From NCBI RefSeq assembly GCF_007741495.1, contig NZ_CP036262.1:4092001-4156000 (forward strand): a stretch of DNA of 64,000 nt, read 5' to 3'. The translations under genes and the position numbers were made by a program. This DNA is from Roseimaritima multifibrata. Lineage in GTDB: Bacteria; Planctomycetota; Planctomycetia; Pirellulales; Pirellulaceae. Shown piece by piece: positions 18,487 to 29,100 of this stretch. The notes under the pieces were generated by a model that was not told the origin of the DNA, ran no database searches, and saw only the letters and a list, made by a program, of their open reading frames with translations. How positions within the stretch are numbered: the first letter of the stretch is position 1; the number at the start of each line of letters is the position of its first letter.

Positions 18487-21400
18487 CTAAGGAATCCAAG
18501 CAAACTCGCGATGGTTTACCAAACTCCATACGATATCTTCGTAGACTTCACGCCACTCAGGCTGGAGTCGCGGATCAACTGCAGGGCCACGACGCACGCG
18601 AGCCTGCAATTCTTCTTGGATATCGTTGGCTTCGGGGACCAAGTGGTTCGACCAAGTCGATTGCGGCAGCGGCGGCAGGGGAGTCGGCCGAATCACTTGA
18701 TCCGCAGGAACCACGCGGGAATCAAATCGGTTCGCCAACGCTGGCAACAACTCGGCTCGTTCCTGCTCACTGGGGTAACGAGCCAGGAACTGCAGGAACA
18801 ATGTGTCTAACAATTCGTCGGGCGTTGAAGCCTTGAGTGCCCATTCCGCCAGTTGACTCTGGTCGGCCGCACGGGTGAGCGACATCGACAGCGTACCATT
18901 GGCCAGGATTCCCGGCTGCAGCAGGTTCGGTTCGGATTCACGCTGCATGATCGGTTGCTGCCGGGTGCCGGTCCAACCAAACGCTTCCAATACGTCGGCG
19001 ATCGGCTGGGCTCGAGGCAGAGACAAACTAGGACGGTCCCGCTCGTTATTTAACCCGGCAAACATCCAGGCTCGCGTCGGCGATCCCAAGGTCTGACGCG
19101 CAGTAATCGGTTCGGCTCCGTCGTGCACGAACGTCAATTCTCCCGTATCCATGCGCTGACCAGACGCGGCGAACATCGAATCAACAATTTGTTCAGCCAC
19201 CAAGCGACGCGGATCCGGAGCGTTAAAGAAACGCTGTTCGGCGGTAGCCTGTTGATTGCGGCCGATCGCTTGGCGTTGATAGGTTTGCGATGTCATGATC
19301 TGCTGAATCACGTGCCGCAAGTCGTAATCGTGTGTAACCAACTCATCTGCCAACCATTGCAGCAGTTCCGGATGGCTGGGCGTTTTGCCTTCCCAGTCGT
19401 TGACAGGCATCACCAAACCGGCCCCCAACAGTCGATTCCACAAATGGTTGACGACCACCTGTGCAAAACGGTGGTTCTCGGGCGAAGTGACCAGCGCCGC
19501 CAACCGTTCACGCGTGTCCTTCGGGTCACGCATGAGCGAGTCGATGTGCGGTCCGTCTTCGACGCCGGTGAACGAAGCGAACGGCCACTTCGGTTCAACT
19601 TGCACGTCCGGTTTCAAGGTTACCCGGATCAGGGATTCACGTCCGATCCCTTCAAAAAAGGCATCCGGGACGCGGCTGGTTTTGGGTGGAGCCAACGACT
19701 TACGGTTCAACATCGCGGCCAGCGAATACAAATCTTCTTGAGTCGTGCTGTGGTAAGGCGAATCGTGACATCGCGCACATTGCAGTTCGATGCCCAGAAA
19801 GGCCGATGCCACGATATGCCCTTTCGCCGCCATCGGCGAATCGTTTTCACCAGCCATCGCAAATCCGGCACTCCCGCCTTCGTGACGACTACCACGCATC
19901 AGCAACAATTCCGTCACCATCCGGTCTAATGACTTGCCGTCTCGCAGCGAATCGTGCAGGAACCAGCGGAACGGGCCGGTCGAATTGAGCGATTGATTCA
20001 GGAGAGTCGGGTTTTCGGCCAACACGTCCATCCACAAACTGATCCAGTTGTCTGCATACCGTTCGTCCTGCAGCAATCGCTCGACTAGTTTGTTGCGTTT
20101 ATCGGGATCGTTGCTGGCCAAAAATTGACGGGCTTCGTCGGCATCTGGACCGACGCCAACGGTATCTAGGTACGCACGTCGGAGGAACGAGGCATCATCC
20201 ACCACCGGCGCTTCGGCCACTGCGGATGGATCGATCGGAGGATTGGGCCAGGTGGCACCATCTTTGACCCACTGTTCAAGCGTCGCGATCTGCTGATCGC
20301 TCAGACCTTCGTCGGTGGGGGGCATATCGCGATCACGGATCCGAACGATCATTTCACTGCCGTCGGGATCCCCTGGAACGACCGCCCGCATTTCAGACTC
20401 GCCCATTCCCAGCGCGTGCTCGCGAGAGTTCAGCCGGAGGCCACCTTGTTCCTTTTCGCCGTGGCAACGGAAACACTGATCACGCAAAATCGGTAGGACT
20501 TCGCTATGGAAATGCTCGGTTGTCGCCTCGTCGGCCTGAGCCGCTTGGCCGATCGCTTTTGAAATTTTACTAGCCACAAAGCGGTCGATAGGATGCCTGG
20601 CGGAATCGGTGTCCGCTGTCTTCTTGGGCTTCACGGTTTCTCTCGCCAGATCGTGCCGTTGCTGCCAGAAGGCGTCTTGCGAAGCGGCAGCGGCACGGCG
20701 TGTTTCATCCTCGAACGCGACGAGGTCGGATTCGAACTGACGCAGGACCGGTTCGACCGACGCATCGGTCAACATCAACGGTGAGGACGTGTCCGGCTGC
20801 AGCACAAACAAAGGACCTTCACCGTCCGGCTGAAACGCCACACTCACTTCACCCGATTCGGTCCGATCTCGATTGCCCCCAACCATAACTTCCAACACAA
20901 CGCGTACGTTACGCGGGCCGTCCTGTTCCGATGGCGAAATTTCGAAAGACGTGAATGCTTCTTGCTGAGGGAACGGCAGCAAGCGGGCGCCCGGTACCAA
21001 CGGATCGGGGATCGGAATGATCGGTTCAAGATTGCCGCCACGGCTGCGCACCGTTTTGGTCTGAGCGACCAATTCACCATCGACCCACAATCGACTGAGA
21101 GAACGAACGCGAACGAGGAAGCGATGGTCACCGGCGGGCAATTCGATATCCCCGGCAATCCGCAACAGCAACGGAGCCTTCCAGCTGGAACGAATGCCCC
21201 AGTCGTCATACCGAACGGGGATCCGCGACAGCAGAAACGCATCGCCCAGCCAACGTGTCGATTCGGCTGGCCACGATTCACTATCGTACAACCAGCGGTC
21301 GCCCGCGGGCATATTTTCGGACAATTGAAACAGGACGCGACCTGGCGGAACCGGCCCCATGTCGGGCATGACCTCGGGTGCCATTCGAACAACGCGTTCT

Positions 21401-22152
21401 TCTCCGACGCGATTAAATCGAGCGGCCAAAGTTTTGTCATCCAGCTCCGCGCGATGGATGGCGACCGCATCCAACATGCCAGCGAAACGTTCGCCGATGC
21501 GGACTTCATCGTCATCGACGACCGGCGGATCGACTGTTGGGCCGCCCATATCCCAGCGACCGTCGGTCGGTTTCCCGTTGACCCAGCCGCGGATCGATTC
21601 CGGTTCACCAAAGCGGTAAGTGATCGCCACGTGGTGCCAACCCGTATTCACAGGAAAGCCCATTTTAGAAGTCCAGCGGTGCCAGTGTTTGCCGCCGCCA
21701 ACTGGTTTGGTTGCGAACAGGAAGTTCACCTTGGCTTCGCGTTCAGCCCCCACGATTCGCAATGCCCAGTTCTGATTATCGCGTGCAAACCCGGGGGCAT
21801 TGGTGCGTCCCTTCCCGATAATGTATCGCGGCTCGCCTTCGCGGATTTCGGCGGGGTTCACCCACGCTTCAAGAGTAATGGGATCGCCGTTCTTAAAATC
21901 GAATGCACTGTCTGCTCCCGGATCGGGAATCGACAGGTAGGCTCCAGCATCGACACGTACCGCCGTATTGTCGGACGACATGTCAGGGAATTCAGGGGAA
22001 CGCGGACCGGCTTGATCGCGTGCTACGTTGCCTATCGCTTTTAGCGGCCTAGTTTCTTCGCTGCCGAAATCCCAACGAACGGTCGGCTCGGCTGCAAACG
22101 CAGCGGTGGACGAAACGAGTACTAGCAGGAGGGCAACGTAAATGGGACGCAT
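18487..22152 (-). CDS. LamG + PSCyt1 + DUF1549 + DUF1553 planctomycete cytochrome protein
   Basis: The ATG at 22152 is chosen because it starts a clean signal peptide (MRPIYVALLLVLVSSTAAFA); the frame extends 23 residues further upstream. The roughly 1221-residue protein contains a LamG-like domain (about residues 60-240), a middle region with a second beta-sandwich, a PSCyt1 cytochrome domain with CFRCH near residue 560, a DUF1549 (PSCyt2) domain, and a DUF1553 (PSD1) domain. The DUF1549 domain carries a second motif, CARCHDSPYH, near residue 791. It is the first gene of the minus-strand run and pairs with the DUF1501 gene after it. These proteins are thought to serve extracytoplasmic polysaccharide or sugar oxidation, but no member has an assigned reaction that I know of. 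Confidence 0.93.
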   Translation of the reverse strand: MRPIYVALLLVLVSSTAAFAAEPTVRWDFGSEETRPLKAIGNVARDQAGPRSPEFPDMSSDNTAVRVDAGAYLSIPDPGADSAFDFKNGDPITLEAWVNPAEIREGEPRYIIGKGRTNAPGFARDNQNWALRIVGAEREAKVNFLFATKPVGGGKHWHRWTSKMGFPVNTGWHHVAITYRFGEPESIRGWVNGKPTDGRWDMGGPTVDPPVVDDDEVRIGERFAGMLDAVAIHRAELDDKTLAARFNRVGEERVVRMAPEVMPDMGPVPPGRVLFQLSENMPAGDRWLYDSESWPAESTRWLGDAFLLSRIPVRYDDWGIRSSWKAPLLLRIAGDIELPAGDHRFLVRVRSLSRLWVDGELVAQTKTVRSRGGNLEPIIPIPDPLVPGARLLPFPQQEAFTSFEISPSEQDGPRNVRVVLEVMVGGNRDRTESGEVSVAFQPDGEGPLFVLQPDTSSPLMLTDASVEPVLRQFESDLVAFEDETRRAAAASQDAFWQQRHDLARETVKPKKTADTDSARHPIDRFVASKISKAIGQAAQADEATTEHFHSEVLPILRDQCFRCHGEKEQGGLRLNSREHALGMGESEMRAVVPGDPDGSEMIVRIRDRDMPPTDEGLSDQQIATLEQWVKDGATWPNPPIDPSAVAEAPVVDDASFLRRAYLDTVGVGPDADEARQFLASNDPDKRNKLVERLLQDERYADNWISLWMDVLAENPTLLNQSLNSTGPFRWFLHDSLRDGKSLDRMVTELLLMRGSRHEGGSAGFAMAGENDSPMAAKGHIVASAFLGIELQCARCHDSPYHSTTQEDLYSLAAMLNRKSLAPPKTSRVPDAFFEGIGRESLIRVTLKPDVQVEPKWPFASFTGVEDGPHIDSLMRDPKDTRERLAALVTSPENHRFAQVVVNHLWNRLLGAGLVMPVNDWEGKTPSHPELLQWLADELVTHDYDLRHVIQQIMTSQTYQRQAIGRNQQATAEQRFFNAPDPRRLVAEQIVDSMFAASGQRMDTGELTFVHDGAEPITARQTLGSPTRAWMFAGLNNERDRPSLSLPRAQPIADVLEAFGWTGTRQQPIMQRESEPNLLQPGILANGTLSMSLTRAADQSQLAEWALKASTPDELLDTLFLQFLARYPSEQERAELLPALANRFDSRVVPADQVIRPTPLPPLPQSTWSNHLVPEANDIQEELQARVRRGPAVDPRLQPEWREVYEDIVWSLVNHREFAWIP

Positions 22153-22704
22153 TACAAAACTCGTAGGCGTGCAGCGGGACGGTTGGGGTGAGGAAGGTAC
22201 GCTACAAAGCAGCCATACCAAGCTCGACTCGGCGCCAGTTCACAAGTGAGGTGGGTCGGATTCAAGCTATCGAGGTGGGACGTCTGGAGCGTCGCTAAAG
22301 GCGGGGCCTTCGACAGCAACCCCATTATACACGATTTACGCGGCACTATCACCCTTTACACCGACACTTGTGGACGATTGTCGGGTTCCGAATGGTCAGA
22401 ATAACGGCTCGTGCAGCCCATTTAGATAGAGTCCACAACAGTCTTCCGCAAGCCGGGAATTGCTCGAATTCGCACGTTTTAAACAACGGCAAAACGTCCG
22501 TTTGGGGAATCGTTCAAAGGGAAATAGGGGGATAGGCCATGCGGAGCAAACGGACAATTCGCCGCAACGCATTCCTCTCTACCTTTGTGCCGGCCCTTCG
22601 AGCCTTTTCGCTGGCATTTTATCCTATTCCGAGGGCTTCACCCTTGGCAGAGATTCAGTTGCCCCTTCAAGCCTAGATAAGGATGCGAGCCTTCTAGCTC
22701 ACCT
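22153..22704. other. Intergenic region, about 550 bases, no gene seen
   Basis: This region holds the promoter of the minus-strand run that starts at 22152, and the 3' flank of the Na/Pi cotransporter gene. Short frames (for example 22460-22909 on plus) look like no known protein and run into the cotransporter gene. No RNA gene, repeat or clear terminator was recognised. Confidence 0.45.
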
Positions 22705-24414
22705 TCACTTCTCGGTAACCAATGTTTCGGCAACATTCCTGGCGTGGTCGCGTACCCGAATGTATGCATTCAACGAAGCCATAAAGGCAACACTGACAAC
22801 CGGTGGAATGGTCCCCGCGGAGAGCTCTTCCAAGTGTTTCCTTCGCAATGATTTTACTTCATCACGAATTCGTTTCGAACTTGCTTCCGTACTGTTCAAC
22901 ACGTTGTGATTCTCAGAACGGAGCGCGTCATGGACCGCTTCAACGTAATCGCGAACACTCTGATTCAGGTGTCCCAAATCGACTCGCTGGGATTCGGTAA
23001 AGCGGAATCCGTCACGTCTTAGCTTGCGATCGAATTTATCCAGATCGACGACATAGTCGCTGATCGATTCATACTCGTCTGCAACTCGAAGCTGAAGTCG
23101 ACATTCTTCTGCGACCGCATGCGACACATTTCCCGCCAACAAGCCGGTAACGAATTCAGTGACCTCGTCTTGAACCGAATCAAGGACCCGTTCCCGCTGT
23201 TTCAAACGGTCCCCCAACTTCTTATCCGGTTCATCTGCGTGCATCAATTCCAGCAACCATACCAACATCTTTTGGCAGCCGTCCCCCATCTTCAAAATTT
23301 CTTTTCGAGACTGCTCGATTGCCAACAACGGAGTTTCTAAGATCCGAATATCAAGATCCGTCAAACGCGGTTTCTCCTTGAACCCGCGTGACGGAACCAC
23401 GCGTTCCAACAGTCGCACGATCGGATTTAGAAACGGCATGAAGAGCAACGTGTTGGCGACGTTAAACACGGTATGCGTCGCCGCAATCGCAGCCACCGTA
23501 TGCGGGTAGGTAGCGACTCCGTTAACCATCACCGCCGAATTGACATCGACTCCATTAATGTTCAACAACATGCGTTGAATGAAATCGATATACCAACCGA
23601 AGATGCAGGTGATCCACATGACCCCCATCAGGTTAAAGATCACATGGAAGTAAGATGCCCGCCGAGCGTTGGTCGTCGCCCCCAGCGAAGCCAACAACGC
23701 GGTGATCGTCGTCCCGATGTTTTCGCCCAAAATAAGTGCGGCAGCCGTCGGATAGGAGATCACTCCCTGCGTGGCCAGCGAGATCGTAATCCCAAGCGTC
23801 GCCGACGAAGACTGAACCATCGTCGTCAGCACGCATCCAACCAACGCACATTTCATAACACCCCAGTAGGTATCGGCGTTGAACTTGGCGAACCAAGCTT
23901 CGAAATCAGGGATCTCTTTGATGATCGAACATGCGTCTTTCATCACCTCTAGACCAAAGAAGATCATCCCGATTCCCATCGCAAACATGGCCCAGTAACG
24001 CCATCGATCGCTGCGTGAAAAGAGATACCCAAAGGCTGCGACGCCTAACAGCGGCAACCCATACTTCCCAATTTTCAGAACCAGGATCCAGCCGGTAATC
24101 GTGGTGCCGATATTGGCCCCCATAATGACCCCGGCCGCCTGGGTTAACTGCATCACTCCGCTGTTGACAAATCCAACCACCATCACCGTGGTGATCGAAC
24201 TGGATTGCACGACACAGGTGACAAGAACTCCAACAAACGTCGCAAACAAACGATGGTTGGTGACCGCCCCGATTAATCGCCGCAGACTATTTCCCGCAAC
24301 TGCCTGCATTCCGTCTGACATGTTTTTCATGCCCAGCAAAAAAATCCCCAAGCCGCCGACGAGTTCAAAAATCATCTGCAGGAGCGTTGAAAAGTCCACA
24401 AGTTCGGCATTCAA
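22705..24414 (-). CDS. Na+/phosphate cotransporter (NptA family) with PhoU-like domain
   Basis: The 569-residue protein has two inverted Na_Pi_cotrans repeats. Each has the substrate/sodium motif QSSS (residues 70-73 and 201-204) and a glycine motif (GANIGTT near 99-105, GENIGTT in the second half). There are about eight membrane segments up to about residue 330. The C-terminal part (about 345-560) is a charged helical PhoU-like domain. The family imports inorganic phosphate with sodium across the inner membrane, and the PhoU part probably regulates it. The gene stands alone on the minus strand. A 10-bp direct repeat spaced by 22 bp lies upstream (24535-24566). Confidence 0.93.
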   Translation of the reverse strand: MNAELVDFSTLLQMIFELVGGLGIFLLGMKNMSDGMQAVAGNSLRRLIGAVTNHRLFATFVGVLVTCVVQSSSITTVMVVGFVNSGVMQLTQAAGVIMGANIGTTITGWILVLKIGKYGLPLLGVAAFGYLFSRSDRWRYWAMFAMGIGMIFFGLEVMKDACSIIKEIPDFEAWFAKFNADTYWGVMKCALVGCVLTTMVQSSSATLGITISLATQGVISYPTAAALILGENIGTTITALLASLGATTNARRASYFHVIFNLMGVMWITCIFGWYIDFIQRMLLNINGVDVNSAVMVNGVATYPHTVAAIAATHTVFNVANTLLFMPFLNPIVRLLERVVPSRGFKEKPRLTDLDIRILETPLLAIEQSRKEILKMGDGCQKMLVWLLELMHADEPDKKLGDRLKQRERVLDSVQDEVTEFVTGLLAGNVSHAVAEECRLQLRVADEYESISDYVVDLDKFDRKLRRDGFRFTESQRVDLGHLNQSVRDYVEAVHDALRSENHNVLNSTEASSKRIRDEVKSLRRKHLEELSAGTIPPVVSVAFMASLNAYIRVRDHARNVAETLVTEK

Positions 24415-24534
24415 GACAAGGAGATTTTGATGAAGATTTCATTAAGTTCTCGCAATTCTAGACTTGCATGACAGCATTGCAACTCGTGCTTGAATTTCCA
24501 GCAAACAATCTGGATTCGGATTTTCTTTAATCCT

Positions 24535-24566
24535 CTCGGTCAGAGATGATTACCCCCTCGGTCAGA
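24535..24566 (-). promoter_or_regulatory. Direct repeat upstream of the phosphate cotransporter
   Basis: CTCGGTCAGA occurs twice, at 24535-24544 and 24557-24566 (TCTGACCGAG on the coding strand). The starts are 22 bp apart, two helical turns, and the repeat lies about 120-150 bases upstream of the cotransporter start. The spacing fits a dimeric regulator. Pho boxes also use 11-bp periods, but the sequence is not the enterobacterial consensus. Confidence 0.35.
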
Positions 24567-24589
24567 TATCCTGGAAAAGCGAATGCGGG

Positions 24590-24982
24590 CTAAGCCAAAT
24601 CCTGCTTGTTTCGCATGTGATCGGCCGTTCGCCGGAAACTTGCTTTCAAGTGATCGGCCAGCAATTTGTCTGGGACCAATTCATCAATCGCTTGATTCAT
24701 ACACAACATCCATTGGTCACGGGCGTGGTCACCAATGGCGAATGGCATGTGCCGTGCGCGCAACATCGGGTGCCCGTATTCTTGGATATACAAAGAGGGC
24801 CCCCCGAAAAACCCGGACAAGAATTTAAATAGTTTGTCGCGAGAAACCGCAAGGTCCGCGGGGTGCATTTCCAGAATCTCTCGTGTCTCCGGAAGCTCTG
24901 CCATCAAATCATAGAATCGATCCACCAGCGCACGGAGACCTGTTTCACCGCCAAGTAGCACATAGATCGTTTCGTCAGCCAT
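24590..24982 (-). CDS. Truncated haemoglobin-like globin (probably group 2)
   Basis: The 130-residue protein matches group 2 truncated haemoglobins in length and motifs: a B-helix Tyr in RFYDLMAELPE, the CD/E region KFLSGFFGGPSLY, the proximal histidine in RARHMPFAIGD, and the G-helix Trp in RDQWMLCM. Such proteins bind oxygen, NO or related ligands in the cytoplasm. The gene lies downstream of nothing obvious and has its own 5' region. The isochorismatase-like gene is divergent to it. No operon partner is visible, so its role (oxygen handling or NO detoxification) is inferred from the family only. Confidence 0.92.
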   Translation of the reverse strand: MADETIYVLLGGETGLRALVDRFYDLMAELPETREILEMHPADLAVSRDKLFKFLSGFFGGPSLYIQEYGHPMLRARHMPFAIGDHARDQWMLCMNQAIDELVPDKLLADHLKASFRRTADHMRNKQDLA

Positions 24983-25407
24983 CTTCGCGTCCGTTCCTCA
25001 AAGGTATCTGCATGTTGTCTTTTCCGGGCGTCTCCAAGTGGATACCGCGGCCCGCAGCAAACACTAGCCCGCTCGCCGTACCCTGCCACGACTAGCGATT
25101 CCAAACGACTGAAACCATCGTTGAAAATCAAACGCGTCGCTATCTGGGCTGTCGATTTAATCGAAATCAGAGTAAAGGTAGTAGCCCTTCGCTCCGCGAA
25201 AGTAGCTTTCAGAGAGCGTTCTTTCGCGGAGCGAAAGGCGACAATCAACAGATCGACAGTCCGTGTTATTTGGTTGGCGCTAGGGGGGATCTTAGCCAAC
25301 AAATAACGATCGGTCGACGGACAATCAAAACGACTATACTCAGCGGTTATCCAGCCACCGGGCTCAATTTTGGCGTTTAGCACTTTTTTCACTAATAGGA
25401 AAACGAG
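24983..25407. other. Divergent intergenic region with REP-like hairpin
   Basis: This 425-base stretch separates the globin gene (minus) from the isochorismatase-like gene (plus). A minus-strand frame crossing it (24904-25902) is the shadow of the isochorismatase-like gene and matches no family. The only structure seen is the palindromic element at 25188-25235. Confidence 0.5.
25188..25235. repeat. REP-like double palindrome
   Basis: TTCGCTCCGCGAAAG (25188-25202) and its exact reverse complement (25221-25235) are separated by 18 bases. Each arm is itself a palindrome (TTCGC-TCC-GCGAA), so the element can form either one long hairpin or two small ones. Eight-base inverted flanks, CTGTCGAT and ATCGACAG, lie further out. 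This is the shape of a dispersed intergenic repeat rather than a gene-specific operator. Confidence 0.6.
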
Positions 25408-25965
25408 ATGAAACGCGCGTTGTTGGTTATCGACGTACAGCGAGAGTATTTTGATGGGGCATTCCCAATCCGCCATCCCGCGGGGCATCTTGATTCGATC
25501 CTGCAAACGATGGACGCTGCTCAGTCCGCGGGTCTTACCACCATTGTCGTACGACACCATCAACCCGCCCCAGAATCCCCTGTCTTCCAGAAAGGGGGTG
25601 AAATGTGGCAATTGCATGAGCAAGTGGAATCGCGTCCTCGAGACCTTCTGCTTGATAAATCGCTGCCCGGGTCGTTTACCGGAACCCCCTTGGAAGCTTT
25701 TTTGCGCGAACGTGAAATCGAAACAGTCTGTATTGCCGGTTACATGACGCAGATTTGCTGCGACACGACCGCACGCCAAGCTTTTCACCGCGGTTTTAAA
25801 GTCGAATTCCTGAGCGATGCGACGGGGACCTTGGACATTTCCAACGAAGCAGGCTCCGTCACCGCCGAACAGATGCACGAATCCATCCTGGTCGCCCAGC
25901 AAATGTTCATCAGCGACGTCATCGATCGCGAAGAATGGACCTCGCGAATCTCCGGCGACGCCTGA
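25408..25965 (+). CDS. Isochorismatase-like cysteine hydrolase
   Basis: The 185-residue protein has the family triad: Asp in LLVIDVQREYF (near residue 8), Lys in LLLDKSLPGSF, and Cys in GYMTQICCDTTARQA. The motif order and length fit the isochorismatase/nicotinamidase superfamily, which hydrolyses amides, ureas or vinyl ethers in the cytoplasm. No signal peptide is present. An AGGAAAACGAG stretch upstream may act as ribosome binding site. The gene stands alone, so context gives no substrate. Nicotinamidase is less likely because its characteristic metal-binding histidines are not evident. Confidence 0.9.
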   Translation: MKRALLVIDVQREYFDGAFPIRHPAGHLDSILQTMDAAQSAGLTTIVVRHHQPAPESPVFQKGGEMWQLHEQVESRPRDLLLDKSLPGSFTGTPLEAFLREREIETVCIAGYMTQICCDTTARQAFHRGFKVEFLSDATGTLDISNEAGSVTAEQMHESILVAQQMFISDVIDREEWTSRISGDA

Positions 25966-26177
25966 ATTGCGATGCCAACAGACAGCAGGCCCCCCGAATA
26001 GCCGAACAGGCTTCGATTCGGTTAAGAAAATGCTTGCTTTTGCGGCCGAATCCAGGGATTGATGTAGAGCGTTTCAGATAATTTGCGTATTTCTCCTTCT
26101 AGCAAACGATCGACTTCGATTCCGTTTGCTTGCGCAATCCTTTTCTGAACCACCCGACACCCGCGATTTGGCCGAAG

Positions 26178-29100
26178 ATGTCTTTTCTACTCCCTCCATT
26201 CTTTGGCCCCATCTTACGCGTTTTGCCTTGCCTTCCAGGACAAAGGTCTTTGACGCCGGAATTGGTTCTTGTTGTCGTCGCTCTGATCGGCGTGAACGCA
26301 ATTCCAACCTCAGCGCAATCGCCCGGCTTCCCACGAACCTTCTCGAATAAAACGCTTGAGGTTCCCGCACTCGAAACCTCCCCAAACCGGCCAACATTCA
26401 GACAAGCCAACAACCAGTCGTCCAGCCGTCCCAGCATTTTCGCAAAACAGCCTTCCCCGTTCGAACGTTTCGAATCAGAGGAGAGTGGGCCCCCGTCATC
26501 GCCAGCGACGACACCTATCCTGGACACCAATCTCTGGGACGTTCAGCCAAACCAAAGTGTTCCTTACGGTCTGGACGTCATCGAAACGGCTCGCCAAAGT
26601 GCCGAACAATTTCGCCGCATCGCCGCAGCTTCGACTCCGGTTGCAGCGGACATCGCAAATGAGAATGCCGCGTATGCCGATCAGTGGGTCGCGTTGGCAG
26701 AATCCCATAGGCAGCTTTCGGCTCGAATCCACGAAACCAATTCAAAATACAATACCACCACGAAAGATCTAGAAGACGTCCAAGCGAAACTGACACAATA
26801 CGGACTGACGCCAACGGTCGGCATGTTGCTGCGGCACAAGAAAGACCAACTGGACGCGTGGCAAGTTCAGGATTCGCAAACTTTCTTTGCTGGGCAAGAA
26901 CTACAGAACCTGCGTCAAAAACAGCTTGAGCTAGAGATCATTCCCTTTGATGGCAGCGATCCGAATGCCCAAGCCAGGACGATCTTTGCGGCCGCCGGAC
27001 TGAGCACCACAGCCGCGGATCAAGCCGCTGTGGTTACGCAGGTTGAAACTTTACTGGAACAACGCAGCAAGTGGTTGCAATCCCTTCAACAGGGATACCA
27101 AGACTATCGGCATAAACTTGGCGAGCTGGATTCAACCACCGCGGCATCGATCAAACTGTGCACGCGTTACCGCGATCTGATCGACAGTCACATCACATGG
27201 ATTCCCAGTGACGAACCACTCAGCACCAATGACTTCCGAAAAATCAGTCGCGGCACCGCCGCGATGCTCGATTCCCGTCACAGTTCCAATCTTGGTTATT
27301 CGATCACCCGAAAATGGCAGGGGTCGCCAGGCCTTGGAATCAGCCTCCTGTTAGGGATGCTTGTGATTCTACTTTTGCGTTGGCGCGCGAAGTCTTGGCT
27401 GATTGGAATCGGGAACGGAAACGAGAAAGTGATGCGCGGTGCTACGGCCGACACTCGCAAAGTTGCCGCCTCTTTCTTAACCGTGTTTGTCGCATTCACG
27501 ATTCCAGGAATCTTCTATGCATTCGCTAGTTGGCTTGGGAGCGGTCTGGTTTCCGAAGCTTCACTGCAAGCATCGAGTGCGTTTTACGCCCTCAGTCTAG
27601 TCGCCCTGCTGATCGAACTCCCCCGACAACTGCTACGCAATCATGGTTATGTCGATCGACACGTGGATGTCCAACTGCCACGTCGGCAACGTGCCAGCAT
27701 GTATTTAACACTGACCGGAATCGGACTGGCTTTGGCTGCCTATGGAATTTCGCTTTCAGGCGAAATCGACCACGGTCTGTGGCGCGGGTCGCTGGCTCGC
27801 TTTGCGTTTATCGCCACCATGTTGTTGGTGACATGGACTGCCCATCTGGGACTGCGTCCCAACGGTGGCTTCCTTGAACCTCTAGTCGCACGGTTCGGCG
27901 GCAGCGTCCTCTACCGCATTCGAATTGTCTTCTATCTATTTGGTATCGGCTTTCCGATCGCCATGATTGCCCTGTCGTCCCTGGGCTATGGGTTCACGGC
28001 CAAAGTGTTGATCACACGAGCGATCTTTACCTTAGTCGGAATCCTGGTTTCGGTAACGCTATGGGGAGCGATCAAAATCCTTTCGGCAACCGCCTGGGAA
28101 CTGCTGACCGGAGCCCCCGCTTCGACGACGGCAGGGGCCTACGATGAAGATGGCCAGATCACCATGGTCCAGCCCAGCTCCGCCGCAGCATCCGGTCTCC
28201 TCAACGAACATTTTCTTGAACTGAAACATCACTTGGCATTCCTTTGTCAATGTGCTTTGGTCGTGGCCGCTGTCGTTTCGTTCGCTTGGCTTTGGCTGGA
28301 CATTTTTCCCAACGCACGGATGGGGAACCCTGTGGTTTGGACCGTCCATGATACGGTCACCCAATCAACGACCAACGCGGCTGGACAGGTCATCAGCAGC
28401 AATGTGCTTGAATCGACACCGATTACGGCGTTGCATCTTTTACTTGCTGCGGGGACCCTTTTTGTTGCTTTCCAATTGGCCAAACTTTTACCGGCTCTGT
28501 TCGATGCCTTGGTGTTGCAACGGGTTTCCTTCGACGAAGGAATGGAACACTTTTCCCTTGTCCTTGGACGTTGCCTTCTGTTCGGGGTGGGTTGTTTTTT
28601 CGCGGGTTCATGGATTGGGATCCGCTGGCAAACGATCCAGTGGCTTGCCGTCGGTTTAGCGATCGGTTTAGGTTTTGGACTTCAAGACATGGTGAGAAAC
28701 CTGTTTGGTGGTTTCATCGTCCTGTTCGAGAAACCTGCCCGTCTGGGAGACCTGATCACGGTTGGTAAAGTCACCGGGCGTGTCGCCGCCCAAAAACTAA
28801 GAACCACCGTACTGGCGGACGATGAGGGACGAGAGCTGATTGTCCCTAACAAGAATTTCGTCAGCGAAGATGTTGTCAACTGGCTTGGTGCTGGTCGTCT
28901 GAATGTGATCCCGATCGAAGTTGCTGTTTCCCGCGAGGAACGTCCTGCCGACATTTGCCGAACGCTACAAGAATTGGTGATCGAGCAACCGGACGTTTTG
29001 CTCACCCCCGCGCCGCAGGCCACCCTCATCTGCGTCGGTAAACGTTCACAACGTATCGAGGTTCGAGCCTGGATCGAAGAGGGACAGGAACCGACCGCTT

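Noticed and set aside
19123-19929. 268-codon plus-strand open frame
   Set aside because: It is antisense to the DUF1553 region and shows no recognisable domain.
20962-22044. 360-codon plus-strand open frame
   Set aside because: It lies entirely opposite the DUF1549/LamG gene, has no signal, domain or start context, and is rich in residues expected from antisense reading.
24904-25902. 332-codon minus-strand open frame opposite the isochorismatase-like gene
   Set aside because: The protein has no family likeness, overlaps both a clear globin gene and a clear isochorismatase-like gene, and its composition looks like an antisense shadow.
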